Shown here piece by piece: positions 46,853 through 54,570 of a stretch of 64,000 bases of DNA (position 1 is its first letter; each line of letters begins with the position of its first letter). This stretch comes from Flagellimonas oceani (lineage in GTDB: Bacteria; Bacteroidota; Bacteroidia; Flavobacteriales; Flavobacteriaceae), in contig NZ_CP049616.1 of the NCBI RefSeq assembly GCF_011068285.1, forward strand, positions 3,864,001-3,928,000, given 5' to 3'. A program made the translations under genes and the position numbers. The notes under the pieces were generated by a model, which was given only the letters and a program-made list of their open reading frames with translations, ran no database searches and was not told the DNA's origin.

Positions 46853-46985
46853 CGAACCCTTTGTGGAAGTGGGCGAAGGAAATTTTGGTGGCCCCGGGAC
46901 CGATGGCATTTTAAAGGCCTATGCGATTATGGGGAAGAGCGCCGACTGCCCGGAGGAGAACACCCTGCTGCCCATTAATGAGGAG
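46853..46985 (+). repeat. Junction repeat, copy 2 (start of the orphan cassette)
   Basis: Near-copy of 44828-44960, about 6 differences by hand alignment: one in the GGCCC/CGGGG run, two changing Ile to Tyr, two synonymous-type changes near the end, and the last base. It retains the carrier gene's GC-rich composition while the DNA around it is AT-rich. Confidence 0.9.
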
Positions 46986-47588
46986 GAAGAAAAAATCATC
47001 AACAACCTTACAGGGAAGGCAAAGTGTGTTTATGATAAGTTGAACTCCACAAACTTAACCGAGTTAGGAATAATTCAGAATACCTACATTGCATTTAATG
47101 ATGAACTTAATCACAACACATATTATCTTACCTATAATTTGGGGAAATTAAGCCCCAACAGTGATGGTACAATACCTAATGGGATTACAAAATTTCTTTA
47201 TCAAAACAATTATGAGATTATTTTGAATACTAATCAGATAGATAATCGACCACCTATCGATATAGCTAGAACGATATTGCATGAGAGTATTCATGCATTA
47301 CTTTTAAAGCATCAATTTGGAGATGGCCAAGATTCATTTGTAGAATTATTCAAAAAGTACATAAAGGCCACTACTGGAACCAATGATTTACATCATTCAA
47401 TAATGAGAGATAAGTATGTAATACCTATTGCCAAGGGATTACAAGCATTCGATAACTCATCCGAAAATTTTTCATATTACGAAAATTTAGCTTGGTCTGG
47501 TTTGCACCAAGAGTTAAATGAAGTACAATTAAATAATGTTGTAACCGCTCTACAAAAAGCATATGCAAAAGGAATAGATTGTAATTAA
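46863..47588 (+). CDS. Orphan C-terminal HExxH cassette without carrier domain
   Basis: A 241-residue frame (open from 46833, first usable start GTG 46863) that begins with the carrier junction VEVGEGNFGGPGTDG and continues into a different domain of the same type: HESIH at 140-144, then a conserved His, KYVIPIAKGLQAF and YENLAWSGLH, matching HESIH, NYIKPMADSLQEF and YEDMAWAGLH of the full-length protein. It has no signal peptide and no ATG, so it is probably silent until recombined, or a truncated former full-length gene. A 6-codon frame (ATG 46829) precedes it and is likely chance. Confidence 0.75.
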   Translation: MEVGEGNFGGPGTDGILKAYAIMGKSADCPEENTLLPINEEEEKIINNLTGKAKCVYDKLNSTNLTELGIIQNTYIAFNDELNHNTYYLTYNLGKLSPNSDGTIPNGITKFLYQNNYEIILNTNQIDNRPPIDIARTILHESIHALLLKHQFGDGQDSFVELFKKYIKATTGTNDLHHSIMRDKYVIPIAKGLQAFDNSSENFSYYENLAWSGLHQELNEVQLNNVVTALQKAYAKGIDCN

Positions 47589-47594
47589 TTTATT

Positions 47595-47969
47595 ATGAAA
47601 GGAAAATATTTTATTGGAACTATTATAGCTATCTTTTTGGTTATTGTTGTATTAATCACATATAAGCTTCTAGATTATTATCCTCGAGAAGAAATATATG
47701 TCCATATAGAAGATACCGATTCATTTCCAATTATAATCAACTTGTATAATAACGAACATATAGAAATGAGCCCTATTGAGAACCCTGAAAGATATTCTTA
47801 TGGTTCAAATTCAACTAACAAAACCATTACTCTTGACTCTTTGACTCAATTTTTTAGGCATATGGCACCTCCTCAAATAATAGAGCATGATGTATATGTT
47901 GTACAACAAAATTTAAATGGGAAAAAAAGAGTTATTCCAGTGAAATTGGCTTATGTGCTTGTGGATTAA
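47595..47969 (+). CDS. Single-pass membrane protein, candidate immunity partner of the orphan cassette
   Basis: A 124-aa protein with one N-terminal helix (FIGTIIAIFLVIVVLITYKLL, residues about 6-26 in part) and a soluble outward domain. No family recognised. It starts only 6 bp after the orphan HExxH cassette, the position an immunity gene would take. AT-rich like its neighbours. Confidence 0.55.
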   Translation: MKGKYFIGTIIAIFLVIVVLITYKLLDYYPREEIYVHIEDTDSFPIIINLYNNEHIEMSPIENPERYSYGSNSTNKTITLDSLTQFFRHMAPPQIIEHDVYVVQQNLNGKKRVIPVKLAYVLVD

Positions 47970-48003
47970 TAATGTCATGCAAAAGGAGAAAAATGTCCAT
48001 AAG

Positions 48004-48552
48004 ATGAAAACTACAATAAAATGTATTTTTATGTTCTTTTTTGTCTTGCTTATCACAATAGGATGCAATACAATGAAGCTAGAAACATCAAGCGAAGCCT
48101 ATAATTTGATAAATTCACATTATGGCTCTATGGATGAAAAAGTGTTGGCAAGAAAAACAGTTGACATAAGCCAGTATAGTAAAGAACTGGACAACCTATC
48201 TGCTTGGCAAGAAGCAAATAACGATTTGGGAAATTACGATAGACCTAAAGTTGATTTCCATTCCATGTTCTCCAACGAGGAATTTAGTAGTATTATCAGA
48301 GAATTTGTCAATCAGAGTACAATTCAACAAAGGTTAAATAAAAACAAGCTCAATGGAAACATAGAGCTCAATCAGAAAGCTAAAATTAGTATCTCTTTCC
48401 CATATGTTTTTACTAATAACGGAACTAAGTATGCATTGATGTATGAAGAAATCTATGAAGGCCCAGAAAGTGCTGCTGGAGGAATAACCTTGTTCAGATT
48501 TGATGATGATGCTTGGGAGGATATTTTTTATTTGCATCTTTGGATTAGCTGA
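48004..48552 (+). CDS. Island lipoprotein, paralog 1 of the WIS-ending family
   Basis: A 182-aa lipoprotein (signal FVLLITIGCNTMK). The C-terminal half, ISISFPYVFTNNGTKYALMY through GGITLFRFDDDAW to the terminal WIS, aligns with the C-terminus of the next gene (SVPILSNDGEYALIY, GGGDLIVFKKIDEKW, WIS). The frame opens at 47953, but ATG 48004 starts the signal. Similar small lipoproteins are common in Flavobacteria (recalled) with no known function. Tandem paralogs suit an immunity repertoire. Confidence 0.6.
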   Translation: MKTTIKCIFMFFFVLLITIGCNTMKLETSSEAYNLINSHYGSMDEKVLARKTVDISQYSKELDNLSAWQEANNDLGNYDRPKVDFHSMFSNEEFSSIIREFVNQSTIQQRLNKNKLNGNIELNQKAKISISFPYVFTNNGTKYALMYEEIYEGPESAAGGITLFRFDDDAWEDIFYLHLWIS

Positions 48553-48666
48553 GGGTAATCAATTTGTCGGCTGCTCATAACCTTATTTTGTTTTTGGATT
48601 CACTTTGTCAGTTGTCTATATCAAGCATGAGCCCTATAGGCTTAGTATTGCTATCTTCTAAAAAAT

Positions 48667-49197
48667 ATGAAAGGAATAACATATTTAATCTGTGCCGTTG
48701 CAATTCTCTTTAGCTTGAACTGTAAAAGCACTTCCGGTATTCAAAATATAACATTGGAACAATCCGAAGTAATCAATGCATATTTTGAAAACAGAAAGGA
48801 GAAAAAATTGTTTTTCAAATCTTTGGTCAAACCTTCCAGCAGTTCAACATTAGTTGATTTAATCAACTACAGTGAATTGAATAGTTCCCATGATATCATT
48901 GAAAAAAAGTTTGGTGTCGAATTTAGAAAAATTTTTGACAAAGAGGAGATGATAAGGCTTAAACGAAAAGCTCAAGCAGTTGAGAAAATAAGTTTTAATA
49001 AAGGGATGTTCGATAACATTACAATCTCTAAAAAACATGATTTTAATACTTTGACCCTCTCTGTGCCCATTTTATCAAATGATGGGGAATATGCTTTAAT
49101 ATATGTGGAAAGCACAGGAGGTGGAGATTTGATAGTTTTCAAAAAGATTGATGAAAAATGGAAGGCCAATTATGTCCTAAGTGATTGGATTTCTTGA
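48667..49197 (+). CDS. Island lipoprotein, paralog 2 of the WIS-ending family
   Basis: A 176-aa lipoprotein with signal VAILFSLNCKSTS. Shares the end module with the previous gene: a strand LTLSVPILSNDGEYALIYVE, a Gly-rich turn, DEKW and a terminal WIS. The N-terminal halves differ. 114 bp separate the two genes, enough for a separate promoter, though none is clear. Confidence 0.6.
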   Translation: MKGITYLICAVAILFSLNCKSTSGIQNITLEQSEVINAYFENRKEKKLFFKSLVKPSSSSTLVDLINYSELNSSHDIIEKKFGVEFRKIFDKEEMIRLKRKAQAVEKISFNKGMFDNITISKKHDFNTLTLSVPILSNDGEYALIYVESTGGGDLIVFKKIDEKWKANYVLSDWIS

Positions 49198-49243
49198 AAG
49201 AGGCAATGGTAAATTTGCTCACTAAAGATACATAAATCTACTC

Positions 49244-49852
49244 ATGAATTCAATTTCGTGGTATTTAGTTTTATCGTGCTTAATCGCTCAGACAATGGTT
49301 ATTGATGAAAGTGTTTTATGCAAATCGTTCTCAGATGTGTTTAAAGATTCTACTTACATAGAATTAAATATGAGCAATTCTGTAGATTCTGGTCTAACAT
49401 CCTACGACTATTGCACAGTTGATGAGATGGCAGGCCAATATCATTTTCTGGGATTTTCTGTAGAAAAGATAGCCGCCAAGGTAAAACTGGGAGAGGATAA
49501 AAAGTTCAAAGAAATTCTTCTAATCCTTAAGGTATGGGATGTGGAACAATTTTATCAAAAAGTTGTAGACAAATATGGTATGCCCAATACATCCAGCTTA
49601 TCCAAATTTTATCTGGAAAAACATGGATTTAAATTACCCGTTGAAGTGCAAAAGGATTCTTTGAGTAAATATTACGAACAAATTCCAAAACCAGAGCTAA
49701 AAGACTTCCATGAGATTCAAAGTTTGGCGTGGTACGATATTAACAAGAAAAACAATGGTGTTTTGACCGACCTTTTGATTAAAAATAGGACAAATCCCGC
49801 AAACAATTTCCAAGAAAGAGAAATCTGGGTTTCTTTTAAACGTGCTAGGTGA
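49244..49852 (+). CDS. Secreted or lipid-anchored protein of unknown function
   Basis: A 202-aa protein with a short hydrophobic N-terminus (SWYLVLSCLIAQTMV) that may be a signal peptide. The mature part is mixed alpha/beta with no motif recognised. Its stop overlaps the start of a 59-codon membrane gene (GTGA), so the two are probably made together. Its place at the end of the island makes it another candidate partner gene. Confidence 0.55.
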   Translation: MNSISWYLVLSCLIAQTMVIDESVLCKSFSDVFKDSTYIELNMSNSVDSGLTSYDYCTVDEMAGQYHFLGFSVEKIAAKVKLGEDKKFKEILLILKVWDVEQFYQKVVDKYGMPNTSSLSKFYLEKHGFKLPVEVQKDSLSKYYEQIPKPELKDFHEIQSLAWYDINKKNNGVLTDLLIKNRTNPANNFQEREIWVSFKRAR

Positions 49853-50028
49853 TTTATTTTATCATTGTAACCATAGTATTTGTGGTTTTCCTTTACATAT
49901 TGGGAGTTGAAAAGACTTCAACCTCTAAAATGGTGTGGAAGTCATTTAAAATTGACCCAAGGGTATTGGTCATTTCGGTCTTGCTATATGGATTGGCTTT
50001 ATATATTTTATCCAAGATTAAAATATAG
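49849..50028 (+). CDS. Small two-helix membrane protein
   Basis: A 59-aa frame starting GTG in a GTGA overlap with the previous stop. Two hydrophobic stretches (IYFIIVTIVFVVFLYILG and ISVLLYGLALYIL) flank a short polar loop rich in Lys and Ser. The overlap, the helical hairpin and the terminator 54 bp downstream support a real gene. No family recognised. Confidence 0.5.
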   Translation: MIYFIIVTIVFVVFLYILGVEKTSTSKMVWKSFKIDPRVLVISVLLYGLALYILSKIKI

Positions 50029-50081
50029 GTTGGATGATTTCATAGAACTTAGGTAAATGGAATCGCAAATCAATAAAAGAG

Positions 50082-50109
50082 AAAAGGCCACCGAATGGGT
50101 GGCCTTTTT
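50082..50109 (+). terminator. Terminator closing the island
   Basis: AAAAGGCCACC, loop GAATG, GGTGGCCTTTTT. Its stem is identical to that of the atp terminator at 43852-43880; only loop and edge bases differ. Confidence 0.88.
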
Positions 50110-50188
50110 GTTTTTCTTAGTATTACAGCTTATGGCTTTTGCGTAACTTGTAGCCACCTAATCAAGGTTTTTAAAGAAGCAACACCTA

Positions 50189-51658
50189 TTGAATCCACTA
50201 AAAAGGCTTTTTAAACAAACATTTATATACGGTTTGGCCACGGTATTGCCGCGGGTCATTTCTTTCTTTCTGTTGCCGTTGTACACCTCGGTGTTTGAGA
50301 ATGCTTCAGGCTATGGACAGTACACCAATATTTACGCTTGGATAGCAATCTTTAATGTATTCTTGGCCTATGGTATGGAAACTGCCTTTTTTCGATTTTA
50401 CCATAAAACCGAAGACAAGGCCAAGGTGATTTCCACTTCGTTGATATCCTTATTGGGTTCTTCTTTATTGTTTCTGATTCTTGCACTTTCCGTGCGGGAA
50501 TGGCTTTCCGGAGTAACCAACATCAACTCAGATTATCTCAAGTTCACCACTTATATTTTGGTTTTGGACGCGGTGGTTATCATACCGTTTGCATTGCTCA
50601 GGGCGAATGAAAAACCAATGCGCTATGCAGTATTAAAAACGATTAATGTGGCCATCAATTTGGCTTTTAATGTGTTCTTTCTGCTTATTCTCCCGGAGAT
50701 GGCCCAAGAAGGCGATACGGGCTTTCTGGCATCGCTGTACAAACCTGATTGGGAAATCCATTATGTTTTGATATCCAACGTTATTGCCAGTGGAGTAACA
50801 TTGCTGATTTTACTTCCCACCTATATCAAAGTATCCTATAATTTCGATTTGGATATATGGAAACAGATGCTGAAATATGCAGGACCAATTCTTGTTGCCG
50901 GAATCGCTTTTACTATAAATGAGGTGTTTGATAAGATATTGTTGACGGAACTACTTCCATCAGACATAGCGGAAAGCGAAGTGGGCAAATACGGGGCTTG
51001 CTATAGACTAGCCATGTTTATGACACTGTTTGGAACCGCTTTCCGTATGGGAGTGGAACCCTTTTTCTTCAGCCACTCTAATAGTAATAATCCTCAAAAG
51101 ACATATGCGCAAATCACTAATTACTTCGTAATTCTAGGTAGCATTATCTTGTTGGGTGTCATTGTGTTTATAGATGTTCTTGGCAGGTTGCTATTGCATA
51201 ACCCAATTTATCGTGAAGCCTTGGACGTGGTTCCTATAATATTGCTGGCAAGCTTCTGTTTGGGCATATACCATAATCTATCCGTTTGGTACAAGGTAAC
51301 GGACAGAACCAAGTATGGGGCCTATATTTCATCCGTGGGAGCCATCATCACACTTATCATAAACATAAGCCTCATTCCAAAAATTGGATATATGGCGTCC
51401 GCCCTGGCAACCTTGGCAGCCTATGCCAGTATGATGTTTTTGTCCTATCACTACGGAAAAAAATATTATCCCGTGCCCTATAATATGCGGAAGATTGTAT
51501 TCTATCTATCCGTATCACTTGTGTTGTCAATCCTCTCCTTCTATGTTTTTAATAGAAATTTAATAGCCGGCAGCCTACTGTTTTTGTTATTTTTAGGGCT
51601 AGTGTACAAGATGGAAGGAGATAAATTACGAAGCATATTTATAAAACGTGAAGATTAA
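50189..51658 (+). CDS. Oligosaccharide flippase (MATE/Wzx superfamily)
   Basis: A 489-aa polytopic protein with about 14 hydrophobic helices. Opens [20 protein letters not shown], typical of the conserved flavobacterial flippase found beside dut. It probably exports a lipid-linked glycan of the core envelope rather than the variable polysaccharide of the left locus. The start is TTG 50189. It overlaps dut by 11 bp. Confidence 0.85.
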   Translation: MNPLKRLFKQTFIYGLATVLPRVISFFLLPLYTSVFENASGYGQYTNIYAWIAIFNVFLAYGMETAFFRFYHKTEDKAKVISTSLISLLGSSLLFLILALSVREWLSGVTNINSDYLKFTTYILVLDAVVIIPFALLRANEKPMRYAVLKTINVAINLAFNVFFLLILPEMAQEGDTGFLASLYKPDWEIHYVLISNVIASGVTLLILLPTYIKVSYNFDLDIWKQMLKYAGPILVAGIAFTINEVFDKILLTELLPSDIAESEVGKYGACYRLAMFMTLFGTAFRMGVEPFFFSHSNSNNPQKTYAQITNYFVILGSIILLGVIVFIDVLGRLLLHNPIYREALDVVPIILLASFCLGIYHNLSVWYKVTDRTKYGAYISSVGAIITLIINISLIPKIGYMASALATLAAYASMMFLSYHYGKKYYPVPYNMRKIVFYLSVSLVLSILSFYVFNRNLIAGSLLFLLFLGLVYKMEGDKLRSIFIKRED

Positions 51659-52082
51659 GATCATCAACAAGTCAGGCCATAAGCTGCCGCATTACGAAAC
51701 CCTTGCATCCGCAGGGATGGATTTACGAGCGGATTTGGAATCCCCCATAACATTAAAACCTTTGGAAAGGGCCATTGTCCCTACAGGACTTTTTATGGAA
51801 CTCCCCGTGGGTTATGAAGCACAAGTACGACCACGTAGCGGATTGGCGGCCAAAAAAGGGATTACAGTGCTTAATGCACCTGGAACCATCGATGCCGATT
51901 ACCGCGGAAACGTTGGGGTAATACTCGTCAATCTGTCCAATGAGGATTTTACCGTGGAAAACGGGGAGCGCATTGCCCAAATGGTCATCGCCAAGCACGA
52001 GCGTGCCGAATGGGACGAAGTTGAGACCCTTTCGGAAACGGATAGGGGCGAAGGGGGATTCGGGAGTACTGGAATCAAGTAA
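51648..52082 (+). CDS. dut: dUTP diphosphatase
   Basis: A 144-aa trimeric dUTPase that keeps uracil out of DNA and feeds dTMP synthesis. All five motifs are visible, including [33 protein letters not shown] and the C-terminal [10 protein letters not shown]. The start is GTG inside the flippase gene. A 20-bp hairpin lies directly after the stop. Confidence 0.97.
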   Translation: MKIKIINKSGHKLPHYETLASAGMDLRADLESPITLKPLERAIVPTGLFMELPVGYEAQVRPRSGLAAKKGITVLNAPGTIDADYRGNVGVILVNLSNEDFTVENGERIAQMVIAKHERAEWDEVETLSETDRGEGGFGSTGIK

Positions 52083-52083
52083 A

Positions 52084-52103
52084 ATTCCTGCGAAGGCAGG
52101 AAT
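52084..52103 (+). repeat. Hairpin repeat left of the GIY-YIG gene
   Basis: ATTCCTGC, loop GAAG, GCAGGAAT: a perfect 8-bp stem one base after the dut stop. A copy in inverted orientation lies at 52521-52540, and the same two arms recur at 61386-61427. Confidence 0.85.
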
Positions 52104-52165
52104 CTCTTAGGGAAGGACACCTACAAAGCCTTTATAAGAAGGGTCGTCCTAATACTATTGAAATT

Positions 52166-52477
52166 ATGAAATTTTGGAATGTGTACATAATGACCAATAG
52201 ACCTGATGGAGTACTTTATGTAGGCGTTACCGATAATCTGGATGAAAGAGTAAAAGAACATAAATTAAAAGCGTTTTCACAGTCCTTTACCGCAAAATAC
52301 AATTGTGACAAGTTGGTTTATTTTGAACAGTTTGAAAATGGAGAAGAAGCTGTAAAAAGAGAAAAGCAAATGAAAAAGTGGAAGAGAGGGTGGAAAATCA
52401 ATTTAATAGAAGAGTTTAACCCAAACTGGGTTGACATCAGTCTTAACTGGAAATTGAATTATAATAAATTAAGATAA
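52166..52477 (+). CDS. GIY-YIG domain endonuclease-like protein
   Basis: A 103-aa protein of the short UvrC-like GIY-YIG type: NVYIMTN and GVLYVGVTDNL carry the G/V-Y ... Y-V-G core, followed by ERVKEHK and the basic KWKRGWKINLIEE. These free-standing proteins are frequent in Bacteroidota near short palindromes; their role is unclear. This copy sits between dut and a nucleotidyltransferase that are neighbours in relatives (recalled), and has a hairpin repeat on each side. Lower GC than its flanks. Confidence 0.88.
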   Translation: MKFWNVYIMTNRPDGVLYVGVTDNLDERVKEHKLKAFSQSFTAKYNCDKLVYFEQFENGEEAVKREKQMKKWKRGWKINLIEEFNPNWVDISLNWKLNYNKLR

Positions 52478-52520
52478 ACCTTGTTGAATCAAGGAGAAAG
52501 TATTAACCACTAAAAAGGAG

Positions 52521-52540
52521 ACACCTGCCTTCGCAGGTGT
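52521..52540 (+). repeat. Hairpin repeat right of the GIY-YIG gene
   Basis: ACACCTGC, loop CTTC, GCAGGTGT: a perfect 8-bp stem whose loop is the complement of the left hairpin's, so the two are inverted copies. It ends 7 bp before the next start codon and may affect its translation. Confidence 0.85.
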
Positions 52541-52547
52541 GTGACAT

Positions 52548-53564
52548 ATGAAAATAATCGTACCCATGGCGGGAAGAGGCTCCCGTCTGAGACCACACAC
52601 ATTGACAGTTCCAAAACCATTGATTCCCGTTGCGGGCAAACCCATTGTGCACCGATTGGTGAGTGACATCGCCAAGGTGTTGGGAGAACCCATTGAGGAA
52701 GTCGCTTTTATTTTGGGCGACCCTGCTTTTTTTGGAGATGACGTTGTGGAAAGCTTAATGGAACTGGCCGATGAACTTGGGGCCAAAGGGTCCATTTACA
52801 GACAAGACAAGCCGCTGGGCACAGGACACGCCATAATGAGCGCCAAAGCGTCGCTGAGCGGCCCTGCTGTGATTGCCTATGCCGATACCTTGATTCGCGC
52901 TGACTTTGATTTGGATAAATCGGCCGACAGTGTTATTTGGGTGAAGCAAGTGGAGCATCCAGAGGCCTACGGAGTGGTTCAGTTGAACGATGCCAATGAA
53001 ATTGTTGAATTAGTTGAGAAGCCTCAGGAATTTGTCTCCGATTTGGCCGTGATCGGTATTTATTACTTCAAAGATGTTGGAGTGCTCAAAAATGAACTCC
53101 AGCACGTATTGGATAATGACATCAAGCACGGGGGAGAATATCAAATCAACGATGGCATCAAACGGATGATGGAAAAGGGTATGAAATTTGTTCCGGGTAA
53201 GGTGGATGAATGGATGGACTGCGGCAACAAAAACGTTACCGTGGAAACCAATCAGCGTATGTTGGGCTTTTTGGAGAAAGAAGGGGAACAAATGATTGCC
53301 GATTCCGTGAAACAGGAAAATGCCAATATCATTGAGCCTTGCTTCATCGGAGAGAACGTAGTGCTCAAGAATACCACAGTGGGGCCTTATGTTTCTATTG
53401 GCGCGAATACTGTTTTGGAGAACTCGACCGTAAAGAACAGCCTCATCCAGAGCAACAGTAAAATCAGCAATGCCAATCTCGATAATGCCATGATTGGCAA
53501 CCATGTTGTTTATAATGGTAATTTTGAGACCATTAGTATTGGAGATTATTCCGTTTTGGAATAA
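52548..53564 (+). CDS. Sugar-1-phosphate nucleotidyltransferase with beta-helix tail
   Basis: A 338-aa enzyme. The catalytic domain starts IVPMAGRGSRLRPHTLTVPK and includes YADTLI and the EKP motif; from about residue 255 hexapeptide repeats form a left-handed beta-helix, as in GlmU- and RmlA-like proteins. The substrate is unsettled. It belongs to the core set flippase-dut-nucleotidyltransferase, suggesting an envelope sugar nucleotide. Confidence 0.87.
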   Translation: MKIIVPMAGRGSRLRPHTLTVPKPLIPVAGKPIVHRLVSDIAKVLGEPIEEVAFILGDPAFFGDDVVESLMELADELGAKGSIYRQDKPLGTGHAIMSAKASLSGPAVIAYADTLIRADFDLDKSADSVIWVKQVEHPEAYGVVQLNDANEIVELVEKPQEFVSDLAVIGIYYFKDVGVLKNELQHVLDNDIKHGGEYQINDGIKRMMEKGMKFVPGKVDEWMDCGNKNVTVETNQRMLGFLEKEGEQMIADSVKQENANIIEPCFIGENVVLKNTTVGPYVSIGANTVLENSTVKNSLIQSNSKISNANLDNAMIGNHVVYNGNFETISIGDYSVLE

Positions 53565-53608
53565 CTTTAGAATGGATTTTTGGTTTGATGGGGACTTAGG
53601 ATGTTACT

Positions 53609-54076
53609 ATGAAAAAGAAACTTCTTGTTTGGATGATTTTGGGAGCATCAATGGTGATGTATTGTGATACCTATGGCCAAGAAAAAGTGAATCTGAACTT
53701 TCTTTTTGATGATTGGGTCATTTCCGATAAGGAATCTACTTTAAAGCAAATAATACTTAGAAAACCAGGCTTTACCAAAACATTGTCAAAAGAAGATTTG
53801 AAGACAATTTACACTTTCAAAATAGGTCTGGATTCTGTGGTCTGTACAAGTCAGATAAAAAACTATTCTGGTTGGATTTGTGGTTCAGAACCTATAAGTT
53901 CAGGGAATGGTTCGCTCAAAAAGGAGGTTTGGTCCTTAAACTATGAGGGTAACCAACTTACCAGAGGATACTATTTTGGAAACAATCAAAGCCCAATATA
54001 TGCCAGTATTTATAAAATAGTTAGTTTGAACCAGAACTATTTAAAACTCCAATTGTTGGATGAGGTTTTTAATTAG
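53609..54076 (+). CDS. Secreted protein, tandem paralog A
   Basis: A 155-aa protein with signal peptide ILGASMVMYCDTYGQ. The mature part (FLFDDWVISDKEST ...) is a small beta-rich domain of unknown function. The next gene is a diverged copy: same signal, same DDW/NEWVIS opening, same overall length. AT-rich and placed between core genes, so a later insertion and duplication is likely. Confidence 0.65.
   Translation: MKKKLLVWMILGASMVMYCDTYGQEKVNLNFLFDDWVISDKESTLKQIILRKPGFTKTLSKEDLKTIYTFKIGLDSVVCTSQIKNYSGWICGSEPISSGNGSLKKEVWSLNYEGNQLTRGYYFGNNQSPIYASIYKIVSLNQNYLKLQLLDEVFN
53634..53665 (+). repeat. 32-bp direct repeat in paralog A signal peptide
   Basis: Identical over 32 bp to 54113-54144; it encodes the ILGASMVMYC part of the signal peptide in both genes and marks a recent duplication. 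Confidence 0.85.
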
Positions 54077-54087
54077 GTAGAGTTAAA

Positions 54088-54570
54088 ATGAAAAAAGAGT
54101 TTCTTTTTAGGCTGATTTTGGGAGCATCAATGGTGATGTATTGTTATAGCTACGCCCAAGAAAATGACATTGATTCTGATTTTTTGGTAAATGAATGGGT
54201 CATATCATCACTTGAATCTAGCAAAGAGCAAATTGTGTTTAGAAACAAGGATGATTTCTTCGTAAAAAATGATTTTGTTCGACCATCAGGAGTCATAAAA
54301 TTATCAAAAAAGGAGGGAAATATATATTCCGCAGCAAAATATAATATTAAATCATTTGGTAGATGTGGGAATGATTTAAGAAGTAAAACTGTGTCTTCGG
54401 CATCGGAATCCTGGACACTAAACAAAGACGGGAATTATTATTTTATTACAATCACTAAACAAAGAACTTATACTGATAATAGTTTTACGAAAATCAAGCG
54501 CAAATATCTGCTCGAATATTTGCAGAGGGATAAAATGATATTGACTGTAGTAAATGAAGCAATTAATTAA
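54088..54570 (+). CDS. Secreted protein, tandem paralog B
   Basis: A 160-aa paralog of the preceding gene, 11 bp downstream. Signal ILGASMVMYCYSYAQ is nearly the same; the mature part begins FLVNEWVISSLESS and diverges more strongly after that. No family recognised. Its end overlaps the TPR gene by 17 bp. Confidence 0.65.
   Translation: MKKEFLFRLILGASMVMYCYSYAQENDIDSDFLVNEWVISSLESSKEQIVFRNKDDFFVKNDFVRPSGVIKLSKKEGNIYSAAKYNIKSFGRCGNDLRSKTVSSASESWTLNKDGNYYFITITKQRTYTDNSFTKIKRKYLLEYLQRDKMILTVVNEAIN
54113..54144 (+). repeat. 32-bp direct repeat in paralog B signal peptide
   Basis: Second copy of 53634-53665. Confidence 0.85.

Larger units (their letters stand above)
44121..50028 (+). other. Accessory island with features of a polymorphic toxin/immunity locus
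   Basis: Nine genes, all on the plus strand, between the terminators at 43852 and 50082: one full-length carrier with an HExxH C-terminus, one headless HExxH cassette, and seven small secreted, lipoprotein or membrane genes with no recognisable enzymatic motif. The genes after the GC-rich carrier part are AT-rich compared with both flanks. Core genes resume on either side (atpG, and the flippase-dut block). The toxin/immunity reading is inferred from layout. Confidence 0.6.

Noticed and set aside
46853..46985. Reading the orphan cassette as a frameshifted second full-length toxin gene
   Set aside because: No trace of the carrier domain, linker or signal precedes it in any frame; homology starts abruptly at the junction, so it was never full length here or was cleanly truncated.
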